Shown here one piece after another: positions 1 to 8,639 of a stretch of DNA of 64,000 nt. The DNA is from an uncultured Prevotellaceae bacterium (GTDB taxonomy: Bacteria > Bacteroidota > Bacteroidia > Bacteroidales > Bacteroidaceae). The stretch is from positions 1 to 64,000 of the forward strand of contig OMRP01000010.1 in NCBI GenBank assembly GCA_900313615.1. Direction: 5' to 3'. Both the position numbers and the translations under genes were made by a program. Within the stretch, counting starts at the first letter, position 1. Every line of letters starts with the position of its first letter. The notes beneath the pieces were generated by a model, which saw nothing but the letters and a program-made list of their open reading frames with translations, made no database searches and was not told the DNA's origin.

Positions 1-19
1 CCCCCTTTCATAAGACAGC

Positions 20-53
20 GAGGACGTTCCCCAAAGGGAGCGTCCTCTTTTTG
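20..53 (+). terminator. Rho-independent terminator of a gene left of the window
   Basis: A near-perfect stem (GAGGACGTTCCC pairing with GGGAGCGTCCTC, loop AAA) is followed by a run of five T on the plus strand. It should end transcription arriving from the left edge. No coding sequence is visible in the first 142 bases; the rest is a C-rich low-complexity stretch and a palindrome. Confidence 0.85.
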
Positions 54-89
54 TAATCTCTCACCCCTTACCTCTCACCCCTCACCCCT

Positions 90-108
90 ATCATAGCTTA
101 GCTATGAT
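90..108. repeat. 19-bp perfect palindrome
   Basis: ATCATAGCT-T-AGCTATGAT is a perfect inverted repeat with nine-base arms and a one-base centre. It lies 34 bases downstream of the stop of the minus-strand P-loop/CYTH gene. No T-run follows on either strand, so it could be a weak 3' hairpin or a protein site. Confidence 0.5.
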
Positions 109-142
109 TCCCTCACTTTAGAATTTAGGGCTATGGGAAAAC

Positions 143-1240
143 TCATCTTAATGCCAAGTTGTAATTGAAATACCGCGTATCACCGGTAATTTCTTCCAAA
201 ACCTTGATAAATGGAGGGAATTTCACGTCCTCACCTTCAACAATACCCTTTGTCTCCAGAATAATCAATCCTTGACGCGGTGTATAGAACTTGTCCAACT
301 CAAAGAACTGCCCTTTCCAGATGAAACTTCTGCGTACTTTGTGGATAGTTTGGCGATAGGGGTCAGCTTGCTGTAACAACGACTGGTATAGGTTGTTGCT
401 CACCTGACGTTCGGTTTCCAACTGCTCGGTATCTGATATCTTCTTTTTCGTCGTGTGTACATTCACGAACTTGCTGCCCCAACCACGACGACGCAATCTG
501 ACCTCACAACCTGGCTCGGCCACCAAATAGGTCTGTGTGATGTCACTCTCAATATAGTCGGGCAATTCTCCCGTTACCTCTACAATGTATTTACGCTCTT
601 CCTCAATAGGTTGGGGAATGCCCAATACGTTGGATATTTCTTTTAATACGCGGTTCAGCTTATGGTCGAAATTCTCGTGGTTGTTAATCACGCGAAGATG
701 GCTGTGACCCGTCCAGGCTTCTATCACTCGTTTGTCCAACATTCGGGCAATTTCCAATCCTTTTTCGTCGGCGGCTTCATTGCGGCTGCTGTTGTTGCTT
801 GTTGTGTAAAACTGCTCGGCACCGTCGGCAGCACTCACCAAATGGAGAACGGCATCGTAACGTTGGTCGCGTAATTTGGCGGTTGATGTTCCTACAATGC
901 CCATGAGTTTCAACCAGTCCTCGGAAGTCATGTAGGCGGAGATGTCCATGGCGCCACGGTCGCATACGATCAGACAACGACCATCGTAGGCTTCTGCCAT
1001 ACGCATGAACTTGTCTTCCAAAGCCAACTGAACTTCCAAAGTGGCTTTCTCGCCCTCGAAGAAAAAGTCCTTGTTCTTCGTCAGATAGTCCATACCTGAC
1101 TGGGTGAACATAGTGGGTACCTCGGGAATAGTGAATACCTTATAACCCAGACTCGAAAAATGTTCTATCACCTTTACCAACGCGGTGGTCTTGCCGGCAC
1201 AAGGACCGCCTGTCAAAACGATTTTCTTGATGTCGTTCAT
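143..1240 (-). CDS. P-loop ATPase fused to a CYTH-like domain
   Basis: The protein has 365 residues. The N-terminal half is a P-loop NTPase with a Walker A motif GGPCAGKTT at about residues 11-19 and a possible Walker B-like segment (CLIVCDRG near residue 93), as in the AAA_28 group of small kinase-like ATPases. The C-terminal half starts around residue 217 with ERKYIVE and continues with alternating basic and acidic strands (VRLRRRG, TTKKKI, LETERQV), the pattern of a CYTH/triphosphate-tunnel domain. CYTH domains act on triphosphorylated substrates, and the pairing with a P-loop domain suggests nucleotide or polyphosphate chemistry. The actual substrate is unknown. It has no signal peptide and should be cytosolic. 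It is transcribed alone, away from fabD. Confidence 0.75.
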   Translation of the reverse strand: MNDIKKIVLTGGPCAGKTTALVKVIEHFSSLGYKVFTIPEVPTMFTQSGMDYLTKNKDFFFEGEKATLEVQLALEDKFMRMAEAYDGRCLIVCDRGAMDISAYMTSEDWLKLMGIVGTSTAKLRDQRYDAVLHLVSAADGAEQFYTTSNNSSRNEAADEKGLEIARMLDKRVIEAWTGHSHLRVINNHENFDHKLNRVLKEISNVLGIPQPIEEERKYIVEVTGELPDYIESDITQTYLVAEPGCEVRLRRRGWGSKFVNVHTTKKKISDTEQLETERQVSNNLYQSLLQQADPYRQTIHKVRRSFIWKGQFFELDKFYTPRQGLIILETKGIVEGEDVKFPPFIKVLEEITGDTRYFNYNLALR

Positions 1241-1327
1241 AGTTTTATGATGTCTTTGTTATTATATTCTTTTGTCCTTTTGCCAAATGAATGGATACGA
1301 TGCCAAAAAAGACATTTGTATGAATTG

Positions 1328-1335
1328 CAAAGATA
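1328..1335 (-). promoter_or_regulatory. -7 element of the P-loop/CYTH gene
   Basis: On the minus strand the sequence reads TATCTTTG, matching the Bacteroidetes -7 consensus TAnnTTTG. It implies a leader of about 80 bases before the start codon at 1240. A -33 TTTG at the expected distance was not found. Confidence 0.5.
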
Positions 1336-1409
1336 ACCAAAAAAACTCATCTGTCACTAAGTCTAATCAAAAAAATGTTGACTTCTAATGCCTTTTGCTT
1401 TTTTTTGAG

Positions 1410-1417
1410 TAATTTTG
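1410..1417 (+). promoter_or_regulatory. -7 element upstream of fabD
   Basis: TAATTTTG matches the Bacteroidetes -7 consensus and is followed by GCACC, as at other starts in this window. It implies a leader of about 60 bases to fabD. The upstream TTTG is not at the normal 20-bp spacing. The rest of the 1241-1484 gap shows nothing further. Confidence 0.55.
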
Positions 1418-1484
1418 CACCGTCAAAAAAGAACCGGCACTTACATGTGTCGGATAATTAGTAATATTATTAAGGTAAAAAAAG

Positions 1485-2372
1485 ATGAAAGCATTCGTTT
1501 TTCCCGGACAGGGAGCTCAATTCGTGGGCATGGGTAAGGATCTCTACGACAACAATCCGCTCGCTAAACAACTTTTCGAAAAAGCAAACGATATCCTCGG
1601 CTATCGTATTACTGATATCATGTTTGAAGGTACCGACGAGGACCTTCGCCAAACTAAGGTGACTCAACCCGCTGTATTCCTTCATAGCGTCATCAGCGCT
1701 CTCTGCATGGGCGAAAACTTCAAGCCCGACATGACGGCTGGGCATTCTCTCGGTGAATTCTCTGCTCTTGTGGCTGCTGGCGCTTTGTCATTTGAAGATG
1801 GTCTGCGCTTGGTCTACGCTCGTGCTATGGCGATGCAAAAGGCTTGCGAGGCTGCTCCGTCTACCATGGCGGCTATTGTGGGACTGGCTGACGACAAGAT
1901 TGAGGAAATCTGTGCCCAGGTCAACAAACCGGGAAATGTAGTGGTTCCTGCAAACTACAACTGCCCGGGACAGTTGGTCATCTCTGGTAATGTGGAGGCT
2001 ATCAATGAAGCTTGTGCCCTCATCAAAGAGGCGGGTGCCAAAAGGGCTTTGCCTCTGAAGGTAGGCGGCGCTTTCCACTCGCCACTCATGCAACCGGCAA
2101 AGGATGAACTGCAAGCTGCCATCGAAAAAACGGAAATCAACACACCGAAATGTCCTGTATATCAGAACGTGGATGGTAAACCGCATACTGACCCCGCTGA
2201 AATCAAGGCGAACCTCATTGCGCAACTCACATCCAGCGTGCGATGGACACAATGTGTGATGAACATGATTGCCGATGGCGCTGATGATTTCACGGAGTGT
2301 GGACCGGGAAAGGCGCTGCAAGGCATGATAGGGCGCATTGACCGCAATGTCAATGCCCATAGCATAGAATAA
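1485..2372 (+). CDS. fabD: Malonyl-CoA:ACP transacylase
   Basis: The protein has 295 residues, normal for FabD. It moves the malonyl group from CoA to acyl carrier protein to feed type II fatty acid synthesis in the cytosol. The N-terminal FPGQGAQ motif, the nucleophile serine in GHSLGE (Ser88) and the catalytic histidine in GGAFHSP (His198) are all present, as is the QPA loop at about residue 61. The start is set by the ATG just after a short A-rich stretch and by alignment of the N-terminal motif. The alpha-amylase gene begins only six bases after its stop, so the two are probably co-transcribed even though their functions are unrelated. Confidence 0.96.
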   Translation: MKAFVFPGQGAQFVGMGKDLYDNNPLAKQLFEKANDILGYRITDIMFEGTDEDLRQTKVTQPAVFLHSVISALCMGENFKPDMTAGHSLGEFSALVAAGALSFEDGLRLVYARAMAMQKACEAAPSTMAAIVGLADDKIEEICAQVNKPGNVVVPANYNCPGQLVISGNVEAINEACALIKEAGAKRALPLKVGGAFHSPLMQPAKDELQAAIEKTEINTPKCPVYQNVDGKPHTDPAEIKANLIAQLTSSVRWTQCVMNMIADGADDFTECGPGKALQGMIGRIDRNVNAHSIE

Positions 2373-2378
2373 AATGAA

Positions 2379-4040
2379 ATGAAACAAGTCATCTACCAAG
2401 TCCTTCCACGACTCTTCGGACGTAAAACGGCTAAGAATGTCACTGACGGGTCCATTGCTCAAAATGGATGTGGGAAGTTCAACGACTTCGACGACCGCGT
2501 GCTGCAACATATTCACGACCTGGGAACCACTCATGTGTGGTTCACGGGCATTATACGGCATGCCACGCAGACGGACTATTCACAATATGGAATACCTCGA
2601 CAACACCCTGACGTAGTAAAAGGCAAGGCGGGTTCGCCCTATGCCATAGCCGACTACTACGATGTCGACCCTGACCTGGCTGTGGATGTCAATAAGCGCA
2701 TGGAGGAATGGACGGCACTCGTGAATCGTACACATCGTGCGGGGATGAAGGTCATTATCGACTTTGTGCCCAACCATGTGGCACGACAATATCATTCCAT
2801 AGCTAAACCCGAGGGGGTGAAGGACTTGGGAGAAGGTGACAATTCGGAATACCATTTCTCAACAGACAACAATTTCTACTATTGCTGGCAGCAACCGCTC
2901 GATCTATCCGATATACCCACCATTGTGGATGGCGAACGTTATATGGAAAATCCGGCTAAGGCGACGGGAAATGACCATTTTGACAACCATCCTGGCAGAA
3001 ACGACTGGTATGAGACGGTGAAACTGAACTATGGCGTCGATTATTGCGATGCGGGGGGGCGTTCGGAGCATTTCAATCCGATTCCCGACACATGGAGCAA
3101 AATGACGGACATCTTGCTTTTTTGGGCACAGAAAGGGGTGGATGCGTTCAGATGCGACATGGCGGAGATGGTGCCGTCGGCATTTTGGCATTGGGCCATA
3201 GACAAGGTGAAATTCATTCACCCTGACATACAGTTCATTGGTGAGGTGTATAACCCTGCGTTATATAGGGATTATCTCAACGCCGGTTTCGATTTGCTTT
3301 ACGACAAGGTGGGCATGTACGATTGCTTGCGTGATGTAATTTGTCATCATCGAAACACTGCAGATATCACACAAGCCTGGCAGTCGACGGATGACATTCG
3401 CGACCACATGCTCTATTTCCTTGAGAATCACGATGAACAGCGTATCGCATCCGACTTTTTCGCAGCAGATGCTAAAAAGGCTCTACCTGCGCTAGTTGTG
3501 GCGGCATTGCTACATCGTAATGCGTTCATGGTCTATGCGGGACAGGAATTTGGCGAGAGGGGCATGAACAAAGAGGGGTTCAGTGGACATGACGGAAGAA
3601 CTACCATTTTTGACTACTGGACACTAGATTCTATTCAACGGGGCTTTTTCGACAGACGACGGTTGCATAAAGAGGAAAGGATGCTGGAACAGTACTACCA
3701 GAAGGTGCTAAAAAGGATAGTGCAAGAAAAGGCGGTACACTCAGGACAGACCTTTGACCTCATGTATGTCAACCCCCAACTCTCCCAACATCAGTTCGCA
3801 TTCTTACGCAAGGCTGCTACTGACATCCTACTTGTCGTGGCAAACTTCGATGAACAAGATGTCATGGTTGATGTTGCCATCCCGCAGCATGCCTTTGATT
3901 TTCTGGCCATACCTCAACGTCATTTCAAGGCAATTGACTTGCTGTCGGAAGAAAGCCTCTCTGGGCAACTCTCTGCTGCCGAGCCAATATACATGGGTAT
4001 TTCCGCCCATAGTGCTCGTGTCTGGAAAATTAAACTCTGA
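2379..4040 (+). CDS. Cytosolic alpha-amylase-family (GH13) glycoside hydrolase
   Basis: The protein has 553 residues and the GH13 barrel signatures: DFVPNH (conserved region I, near residue 128), the nucleophile aspartate in DAFRCDMAE (Asp260), the acid/base glutamate in FIGEVYNP (Glu289) and the transition-state aspartate in ENHDEQ (Asp352). A C-terminal beta domain follows from about residue 470. There is no signal peptide, so it should act inside the cell on alpha-glucans such as glycogen or imported malto-oligosaccharides. Exact specificity (amylase, maltogenic enzyme or glucanotransferase) cannot be told from sequence alone. It starts six bases after the fabD stop. Confidence 0.9.
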   Translation: MKQVIYQVLPRLFGRKTAKNVTDGSIAQNGCGKFNDFDDRVLQHIHDLGTTHVWFTGIIRHATQTDYSQYGIPRQHPDVVKGKAGSPYAIADYYDVDPDLAVDVNKRMEEWTALVNRTHRAGMKVIIDFVPNHVARQYHSIAKPEGVKDLGEGDNSEYHFSTDNNFYYCWQQPLDLSDIPTIVDGERYMENPAKATGNDHFDNHPGRNDWYETVKLNYGVDYCDAGGRSEHFNPIPDTWSKMTDILLFWAQKGVDAFRCDMAEMVPSAFWHWAIDKVKFIHPDIQFIGEVYNPALYRDYLNAGFDLLYDKVGMYDCLRDVICHHRNTADITQAWQSTDDIRDHMLYFLENHDEQRIASDFFAADAKKALPALVVAALLHRNAFMVYAGQEFGERGMNKEGFSGHDGRTTIFDYWTLDSIQRGFFDRRRLHKEERMLEQYYQKVLKRIVQEKAVHSGQTFDLMYVNPQLSQHQFAFLRKAATDILLVVANFDEQDVMVDVAIPQHAFDFLAIPQRHFKAIDLLSEESLSGQLSAAEPIYMGISAHSARVWKIKL

Positions 4041-4122
4041 AATCCTTCGGTATGGATGATTGTCTCTCTCGACAACTCTGCCATAATTCGTGAAAATCGA
4101 AGTGAAACGGTTCAATAATGCA

Positions 4123-4758
4123 ATGGTAAGAAAAATGTTGTGGTCTCTACTCGCCCTCCTCGTCATCGCCGTCGTAGTGGCGTTTGTCTGTGATATGCTC
4201 ATCGCGCGAAATGCCGACGAGAAGTGCTTCACAGACGTACAACAGATTCCTAAGAACCACGTTGCAGTGGTTCTCGGCACGTCACCATTGTATAAGAATG
4301 GAATGGAGAACCTGTTCTTTACATACCGCATTCAAGCGGCGGCTGAACTCTATAAGGCGGGAAAAGTGGATTTCCTTATACTCAGCGGCGATAACAACAA
4401 ACGGGAATACAACGAACCGGAGGAGATGAAAAAAGCGCTCATTCAACAAGGGGTACCCGAACAGGCAATTTTCCTTGACTATGCGGGTTTTAGGACGCTC
4501 GACTCCATGGTGCGTGCAAAGGAGGTATTCCAACAGGAGTGCATCACCATTATTAGTCAGCGATTCCACAACGAAAGGGCAATCTACTTGGCTGAGCACG
4601 CCGGATTGAAGGCTGTCGCACTCGATGCAAAAGATGTGCCAGGCCACCACGGTTTAAAAGTTCGATTACGTGAATACTTGGCACGCGTAAAAATGTTTAT
4701 CGACCTTCTTATTGGGAAGCAACCGCATTTCCTCGGCGAAACGATCGAAATTAGATAA
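4123..4758 (+). CDS. SanA/YdcF-like membrane-anchored DUF218 protein
   Basis: An N-terminal hydrophobic anchor (LLALLVIAVVVAFVCDML) is followed by a DUF218 domain with the family pattern VAVVLGTSP, an invariant ILSGDN segment and a central R-x-LDSM-x-R block (RTLDSMVRAKE). The family includes E. coli SanA, linked to envelope barrier function and vancomycin resistance at high temperature, but its chemistry is unresolved. An in-frame GTG at 4090 would add 11 residues. The ATG at 4123 places the basic residues directly before the anchor and is preferred. The domain should face the periplasm. About 80 bases separate it from the amylase gene. Confidence 0.85.
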   Translation: MVRKMLWSLLALLVIAVVVAFVCDMLIARNADEKCFTDVQQIPKNHVAVVLGTSPLYKNGMENLFFTYRIQAAAELYKAGKVDFLILSGDNNKREYNEPEEMKKALIQQGVPEQAIFLDYAGFRTLDSMVRAKEVFQQECITIISQRFHNERAIYLAEHAGLKAVALDAKDVPGHHGLKVRLREYLARVKMFIDLLIGKQPHFLGETIEIR

Positions 4759-4792
4759 ATCACCTAAATCATATCACAACAATCCTAACCTC

Positions 4793-5284
4793 ATGCAACT
4801 CAACGAACACAACAAAGAAGAGTTTCCCCCGGCTCATACCGCCGAGCACTTGCTCAATCAACTCATGGTGCGTATGTTCGGGTGTGAGCGTTCTTCAAAC
4901 GCACACATAGAAAGGAAAAAAAGCAAAATAAGTTATATTCTTGATCATAAACCTGACAGACGCGAAGAGAGGGAGATAGAACGTGAGATGAACCGACTTA
5001 TCGACGAGGATATGCCGGTAACTTTCCAATTCGTGTCACGTGCTGAACTGGAGGGAATCATTATGGATGCAGAACCAGACTCACCTGATGCCAAACTGTC
5101 GCTTGAAAGACTGCCTGAAGACGCCAGCGACACCATCCGGCTGGTGCGCATCGGCGACTATGATGTGTGTCCTTGTATCGGTCGTCACGTGCGAAGCACC
5201 TCACAGATAGGGCGCTTCGAAATGCTCGGCACAAACTGGGATGAGATGGCACATTCATTCCGTATTCGCTTCAAAATAGTATAG
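4793..5284 (+). CDS. Alanyl-tRNA editing (tRNA_SAD/AlaX-like) domain protein
   Basis: The protein has 163 residues from ATG 4793. It carries the zinc-binding motifs of the second additional domain of alanyl- and threonyl-tRNA synthetases: HTAEHLL near the N-terminus (HxxxH) and CPCIGRHV near the C-terminus (CxxxxxH). Free-standing proteins of this type (AlaX) remove wrongly attached serine or glycine from tRNA-Ala. Many Bacteroidetes relatives are annotated only as hypothetical, so substrate identity is inferred. A longer reading frame opens at 4712 inside the preceding gene, but the ATG at 4793 follows the preceding stop and gives a family-like N-terminus. Confidence 0.8.
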   Translation: MQLNEHNKEEFPPAHTAEHLLNQLMVRMFGCERSSNAHIERKKSKISYILDHKPDRREEREIEREMNRLIDEDMPVTFQFVSRAELEGIIMDAEPDSPDAKLSLERLPEDASDTIRLVRIGDYDVCPCIGRHVRSTSQIGRFEMLGTNWDEMAHSFRIRFKIV

Positions 5285-5323
5285 TTTCATATTTCCATTA
5301 CCATTCCCGACCATTATATCCCT

Positions 5324-6937
5324 GTGGCGTATATTGTCCCGCGCGCAGACTTCAATGTCGTGCCGCTGCCAAATGCCATTACTCAGGTGGCGAACGTGCC
5401 TGATATTAACTTGGCATCTATAGAATGTATATGCTTTGGTAACTATGGAACAAACAACGAGGCAATGAAACGTAACGCTCGCTTCCTGGCACAATATATC
5501 AATGAGGCCATAGGCGAACAACTGCCACAGCAGATAGATGTGTCGCGTTCTATACCACATATCGAACTGGCTCTGAATACAAAGAAAATCACCAATCCCG
5601 AGGGGTATGCCATCTCTGTGGGCAAAAAAGTAATACGTATCGAAGGGGCTACACCGCAAGGGGTGTTCTATGGTATCCAGGTGTTCCGGAAAGCGTTGCC
5701 TGTAACGGAAGGCAAGGATGTTGTCATCCCGGCGGTACAGGTGTCGGGGCAACCGCGCTTTGCTTACAGGGGTATGCACCTTGACGTCTGCCGACATTTC
5801 TTTGGCGTCGATTTTGTTAAGGAATATATCGACATCATGGCGCTACATGGGTTGAACACGTTACATTGGCATATTTCTGATGACCAGGGATGGCGCTTCG
5901 ATGTGGAGGGTTATCCGAGACTTATTGAGGTGGCTGCTTTCCGAGAGGGGTCGGTCATAGGACGTAACACGGGACTATACGACCATCAGCGTCATGGAGG
6001 GTATTTCACACGCGAGCAGATACGTGACATCATCAAATATGCAGCGGAACGGTATATCACTATCATCCCCGAAGTCGATATGCCAGGACACATGGTGGCG
6101 GCATTGACGGCATATCCAGAACTGGGATGCACGGGTGGACCTTATGAAGTGGAACAAAACTGGGGAATCTTCGACGATGTGCTCTGTGTAGGAAAGGAGG
6201 AAACGTTCCGCTTTGTCTTCGCGGTGCTTGATGAAGTGATGCGAATCTTCCCCTCGGAATATATTCATATTGGAGGCGACGAAGCTCCACGTACTCGTTG
6301 GAAGGCTTGCCCTCGTTGTCAACAACGTATAGCAGACGAGCATATCACCTCTGATGGCAAACACTCGGCCGAAGATATGCTACAGAGCTATTTCACCAAA
6401 AGGGTGGAGAAATATCTCGCCGACCATGGAAGGAAAATCATCGGATGGGATGAGCTGCTAGAAGGCGATGTCAACCCTTCGGCTACCATCATGAGCTGGA
6501 GAAGCAGAAAAGGTGATGACGACGTGAGAAGCGCAGCGGAAAAAGGACACGACATCATCATGGTGCCCAATGCCATCCTTTATTTCGACTTTTATCAGTT
6601 CCCTGAGGATGAGTGGTACAAGCCGCTGCTTATTGGCGGCGAGTCTACACTCGAAAAGGTATATAACTATGAACCGGCACCGGCTTCATTCTCCGATGTG
6701 GCACGTAGTCATATCATCGGTGTCCAGGCGAACCTGTGGACGGAATACATCGCATACAAGGAATTAGCGGAATATCAGGTGCTTCCGCGTATGGCGGCAC
6801 TTGCTGAACTCCAATGGCTTCAGCCGGAACGAAAAAACTATTCTCAATTCCTTGACAGGGCACAGCGTCTTACCGCACTCTACGATCGTTATAACTGGAA
6901 ATACTGTGAATACGCTTGGAAGAAAAAAACAGACTAA
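5324..6937 (+). CDS. Beta-N-acetylhexosaminidase, family GH20
   Basis: The protein has 537 residues from GTG 5324. It contains the GH20b N-terminal alpha/beta domain to about residue 145 and the catalytic barrel, with the diagnostic HIGGDE pair (Asp319-Glu320) for substrate-assisted hydrolysis of terminal GlcNAc/GalNAc. LHWHISDDQGWR and EVDMPGH are further family landmarks. No signal peptide is encoded: the reading frame is open only back to a TAG at 5282-5284 and has no upstream ATG, so the start is uncertain. Most Bacteroidetes GH20 enzymes are exported. Either this one is cytosolic or the true start is non-standard (ATT codons occur upstream). Confidence 0.9.
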   Translation: MAYIVPRADFNVVPLPNAITQVANVPDINLASIECICFGNYGTNNEAMKRNARFLAQYINEAIGEQLPQQIDVSRSIPHIELALNTKKITNPEGYAISVGKKVIRIEGATPQGVFYGIQVFRKALPVTEGKDVVIPAVQVSGQPRFAYRGMHLDVCRHFFGVDFVKEYIDIMALHGLNTLHWHISDDQGWRFDVEGYPRLIEVAAFREGSVIGRNTGLYDHQRHGGYFTREQIRDIIKYAAERYITIIPEVDMPGHMVAALTAYPELGCTGGPYEVEQNWGIFDDVLCVGKEETFRFVFAVLDEVMRIFPSEYIHIGGDEAPRTRWKACPRCQQRIADEHITSDGKHSAEDMLQSYFTKRVEKYLADHGRKIIGWDELLEGDVNPSATIMSWRSRKGDDDVRSAAEKGHDIIMVPNAILYFDFYQFPEDEWYKPLLIGGESTLEKVYNYEPAPASFSDVARSHIIGVQANLWTEYIAYKELAEYQVLPRMAALAELQWLQPERKNYSQFLDRAQRLTALYDRYNWKYCEYAWKKKTD

Positions 6938-7023
6938 CTCTCTCTAGGCTTACGCCCTTCAACTACACAAGACCAACAGTCCGCAAACCATCCCGCAAGG
7001 TCTCCGTCAAGTAGTCTCTCCAC

Positions 7024-7057
7024 AATTATCCGCAAGTCTTTCCACTTGCGGATAATT
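7024..7057. terminator. Hairpin between convergent GH20 and queG genes
   Basis: A perfect 14-bp stem, AATTATCCGCAAGT with ACTTGCGGATAATT around a CTTTCC loop, sits between two convergent genes. The U-run is weak on both strands, but the position suggests a shared terminator. No gene is seen in 6938-7097. Confidence 0.7.
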
Positions 7058-7097
7058 GGTTTATTCGTCTAAACAGTGTGATTCGTTGTTAAGTATC

Positions 7098-8030
7098 CTA
7101 TTCGTGTCCGGTATCATTCGCTTCTCTGATGTTCCGCATCAGTCCCTCATATTTCGCTCGTTTCACTGCGCTGCCTTTGAACAAACGGCGCCATTCTTCT
7201 TCGCTCAGAGATTCCCATTTCTTGGCGGTCATTCCAAGTAACTCGGCGGAAGGCTGCAAGGCTGGTTCTTCTGTGGGATGGGCAAAACGGTTCCACGGAC
7301 AAACGTCCTGACATCGGTCACAGCCATAGATGGTATGCCCCATCAGTTTGCCTAGGCCTTCAGGTAAGTCGCCTCGGTTTTCGATGGTGAGGTATGACAG
7401 ACAGCGACGTGCATCAAAACGCGTCATGCCTCCATCGACAAGGCGGAGGGCATGGTTTGGACAGACATCGATGCAAGCATGGCAGTCGCCACAACGAGAG
7501 TGAAGGGGATGGTCGTATTCGCATTCAAAATCCACGAACAATTCACCTAAGAAAAACATACTGCCGGCATGGGGGATAATGAGCAAATGATTCTTTCCAA
7601 TCCATCCTATCCCAGCGCGTACAGCCCAATGACGTTCTAACACGGGGGCGGTATCGCAAAAAGCACGGTAATGTTCAATTCCAATGAGCTGCGCCAAGAG
7701 GTGCAACTTTTCTTTCATCACATCGTGATAGTCATGACCGTATGCATAAACGGCCAATTGGGGTTCATCTTCGGGTATACGCTCTCTGGGGGCATAGTTT
7801 AGTGCAACACAGATAATGCTCTTTACCTCGGGCATTAGCTGCTTGGGGTCAAGACGTTTGTCAAGGTGCCCTGCCATATAGCCCATGTCACCATGTGCTC
7901 CGTCAGCTAACCATTGGCGGAACAGTTGTTGGGTGGCGTCATCTACAGGTTCGGCAGGGGCGATACCGCAAGCACTGAATCCCAATTCAGAAGCCGCCGC
8001 CTTGATCTCATTCGAAGATCTTAAACTCAT
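7098..8030 (-). CDS. queG: Epoxyqueuosine reductase
   Basis: The protein has 310 residues. It reduces epoxyqueuosine to queuosine in tRNA, the last step of queuosine synthesis, using cobalamin and two [4Fe-4S] clusters. The two ferredoxin-like cysteine sets are visible: CGDCHACIDVCP near residue 180 and CDRCQDVCPWN near residue 240. The N-terminal region carries the family pattern LGFSACGIAPA and a GDMGYM segment. Its start codon lies 23 bases inside the end of the preceding polysaccharide deacetylase gene, so translation is probably coupled. It is the last gene of a three-gene minus-strand operon. Confidence 0.95.
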   Translation of the reverse strand: MSLRSSNEIKAAASELGFSACGIAPAEPVDDATQQLFRQWLADGAHGDMGYMAGHLDKRLDPKQLMPEVKSIICVALNYAPRERIPEDEPQLAVYAYGHDYHDVMKEKLHLLAQLIGIEHYRAFCDTAPVLERHWAVRAGIGWIGKNHLLIIPHAGSMFFLGELFVDFECEYDHPLHSRCGDCHACIDVCPNHALRLVDGGMTRFDARRCLSYLTIENRGDLPEGLGKLMGHTIYGCDRCQDVCPWNRFAHPTEEPALQPSAELLGMTAKKWESLSEEEWRRLFKGSAVKRAKYEGLMRNIREANDTGHE

Positions 8031-8619
8031 AACCCTCCTTTTGAAGCCATTCGATGCTTTCAGGCAAGGCGGTCTTTAATTTGTCGATGCTCTTAAGGGA
8101 ATCGTGGAAAGTGATGATAGAGCCGTTACGGGCATAACGCTTGACATTGTCCACCACGTCCTTGGCGGTCATCCATTTCGAATAGTCGCGGGTCACCAAG
8201 TCCCACATAACCACACGGAATACCTTGCTCAACCAGTAATATTCACTCCAGCGCATCACACCATGGGGTGGGCGGAACAGGTGGGAGTGGATGTGCTCGT
8301 TGGCCTTCATCGTGTTGATGATATAGGTAACAGTCCAGTGCTTGAAGGCTCCCAAGTGGTTATGGGTATGGTTGCCTACCTGATGACCGTCTGCAATAAT
8401 CTGTTCGTATAACTCGGGATGTTTCACCACATTGTCGCCAACCATGAAAAAGGTGGCTTTGATTCCGTAATGGCGTAAAGTCTCGAGGATAAAGGGCGTG
8501 GATTCGGGGATAGGACCATCATCGAACGTCAGGTATACTGAACGATCGTTCTTGTCCATTCGGAACAGGGCATTTGGAAAAGCCCACCGAAACCAGAAGG
8601 ATGGTTGCTCAAGTATCAT
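8008..8619 (-). CDS. Polysaccharide deacetylase (CE4/NodB homology domain)
   Basis: The protein has 203 residues and consists almost only of a NodB homology domain. Motif 1 is TFDDGP (general base and metal aspartate), motif 2 is HTHNH (two metal histidines), motif 3 is RPPHG and motif 5 is ITFHD. Such enzymes deacetylate N-acetylated sugars such as peptidoglycan or surface polysaccharide. No clear signal peptide is visible, although the N-terminus (ILEQPSFWFRWAFPNALF) is hydrophobic-aromatic and could associate with the membrane. It starts 20 bases after the DUF2723 gene stop and overlaps queG by 23 bases. Confidence 0.9.
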   Translation of the reverse strand: MILEQPSFWFRWAFPNALFRMDKNDRSVYLTFDDGPIPESTPFILETLRHYGIKATFFMVGDNVVKHPELYEQIIADGHQVGNHTHNHLGAFKHWTVTYIINTMKANEHIHSHLFRPPHGVMRWSEYYWLSKVFRVVMWDLVTRDYSKWMTAKDVVDNVKRYARNGSIITFHDSLKSIDKLKTALPESIEWLQKEGYEFKIFE

Positions 8620-8639
8620 TGGCTAATCATCACTTGTTT

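Noticed and set aside
1788-2561. 257-residue antisense frame across fabD and the amylase start
   Set aside because: It covers the catalytic regions of fabD on the opposite strand and has no family features.
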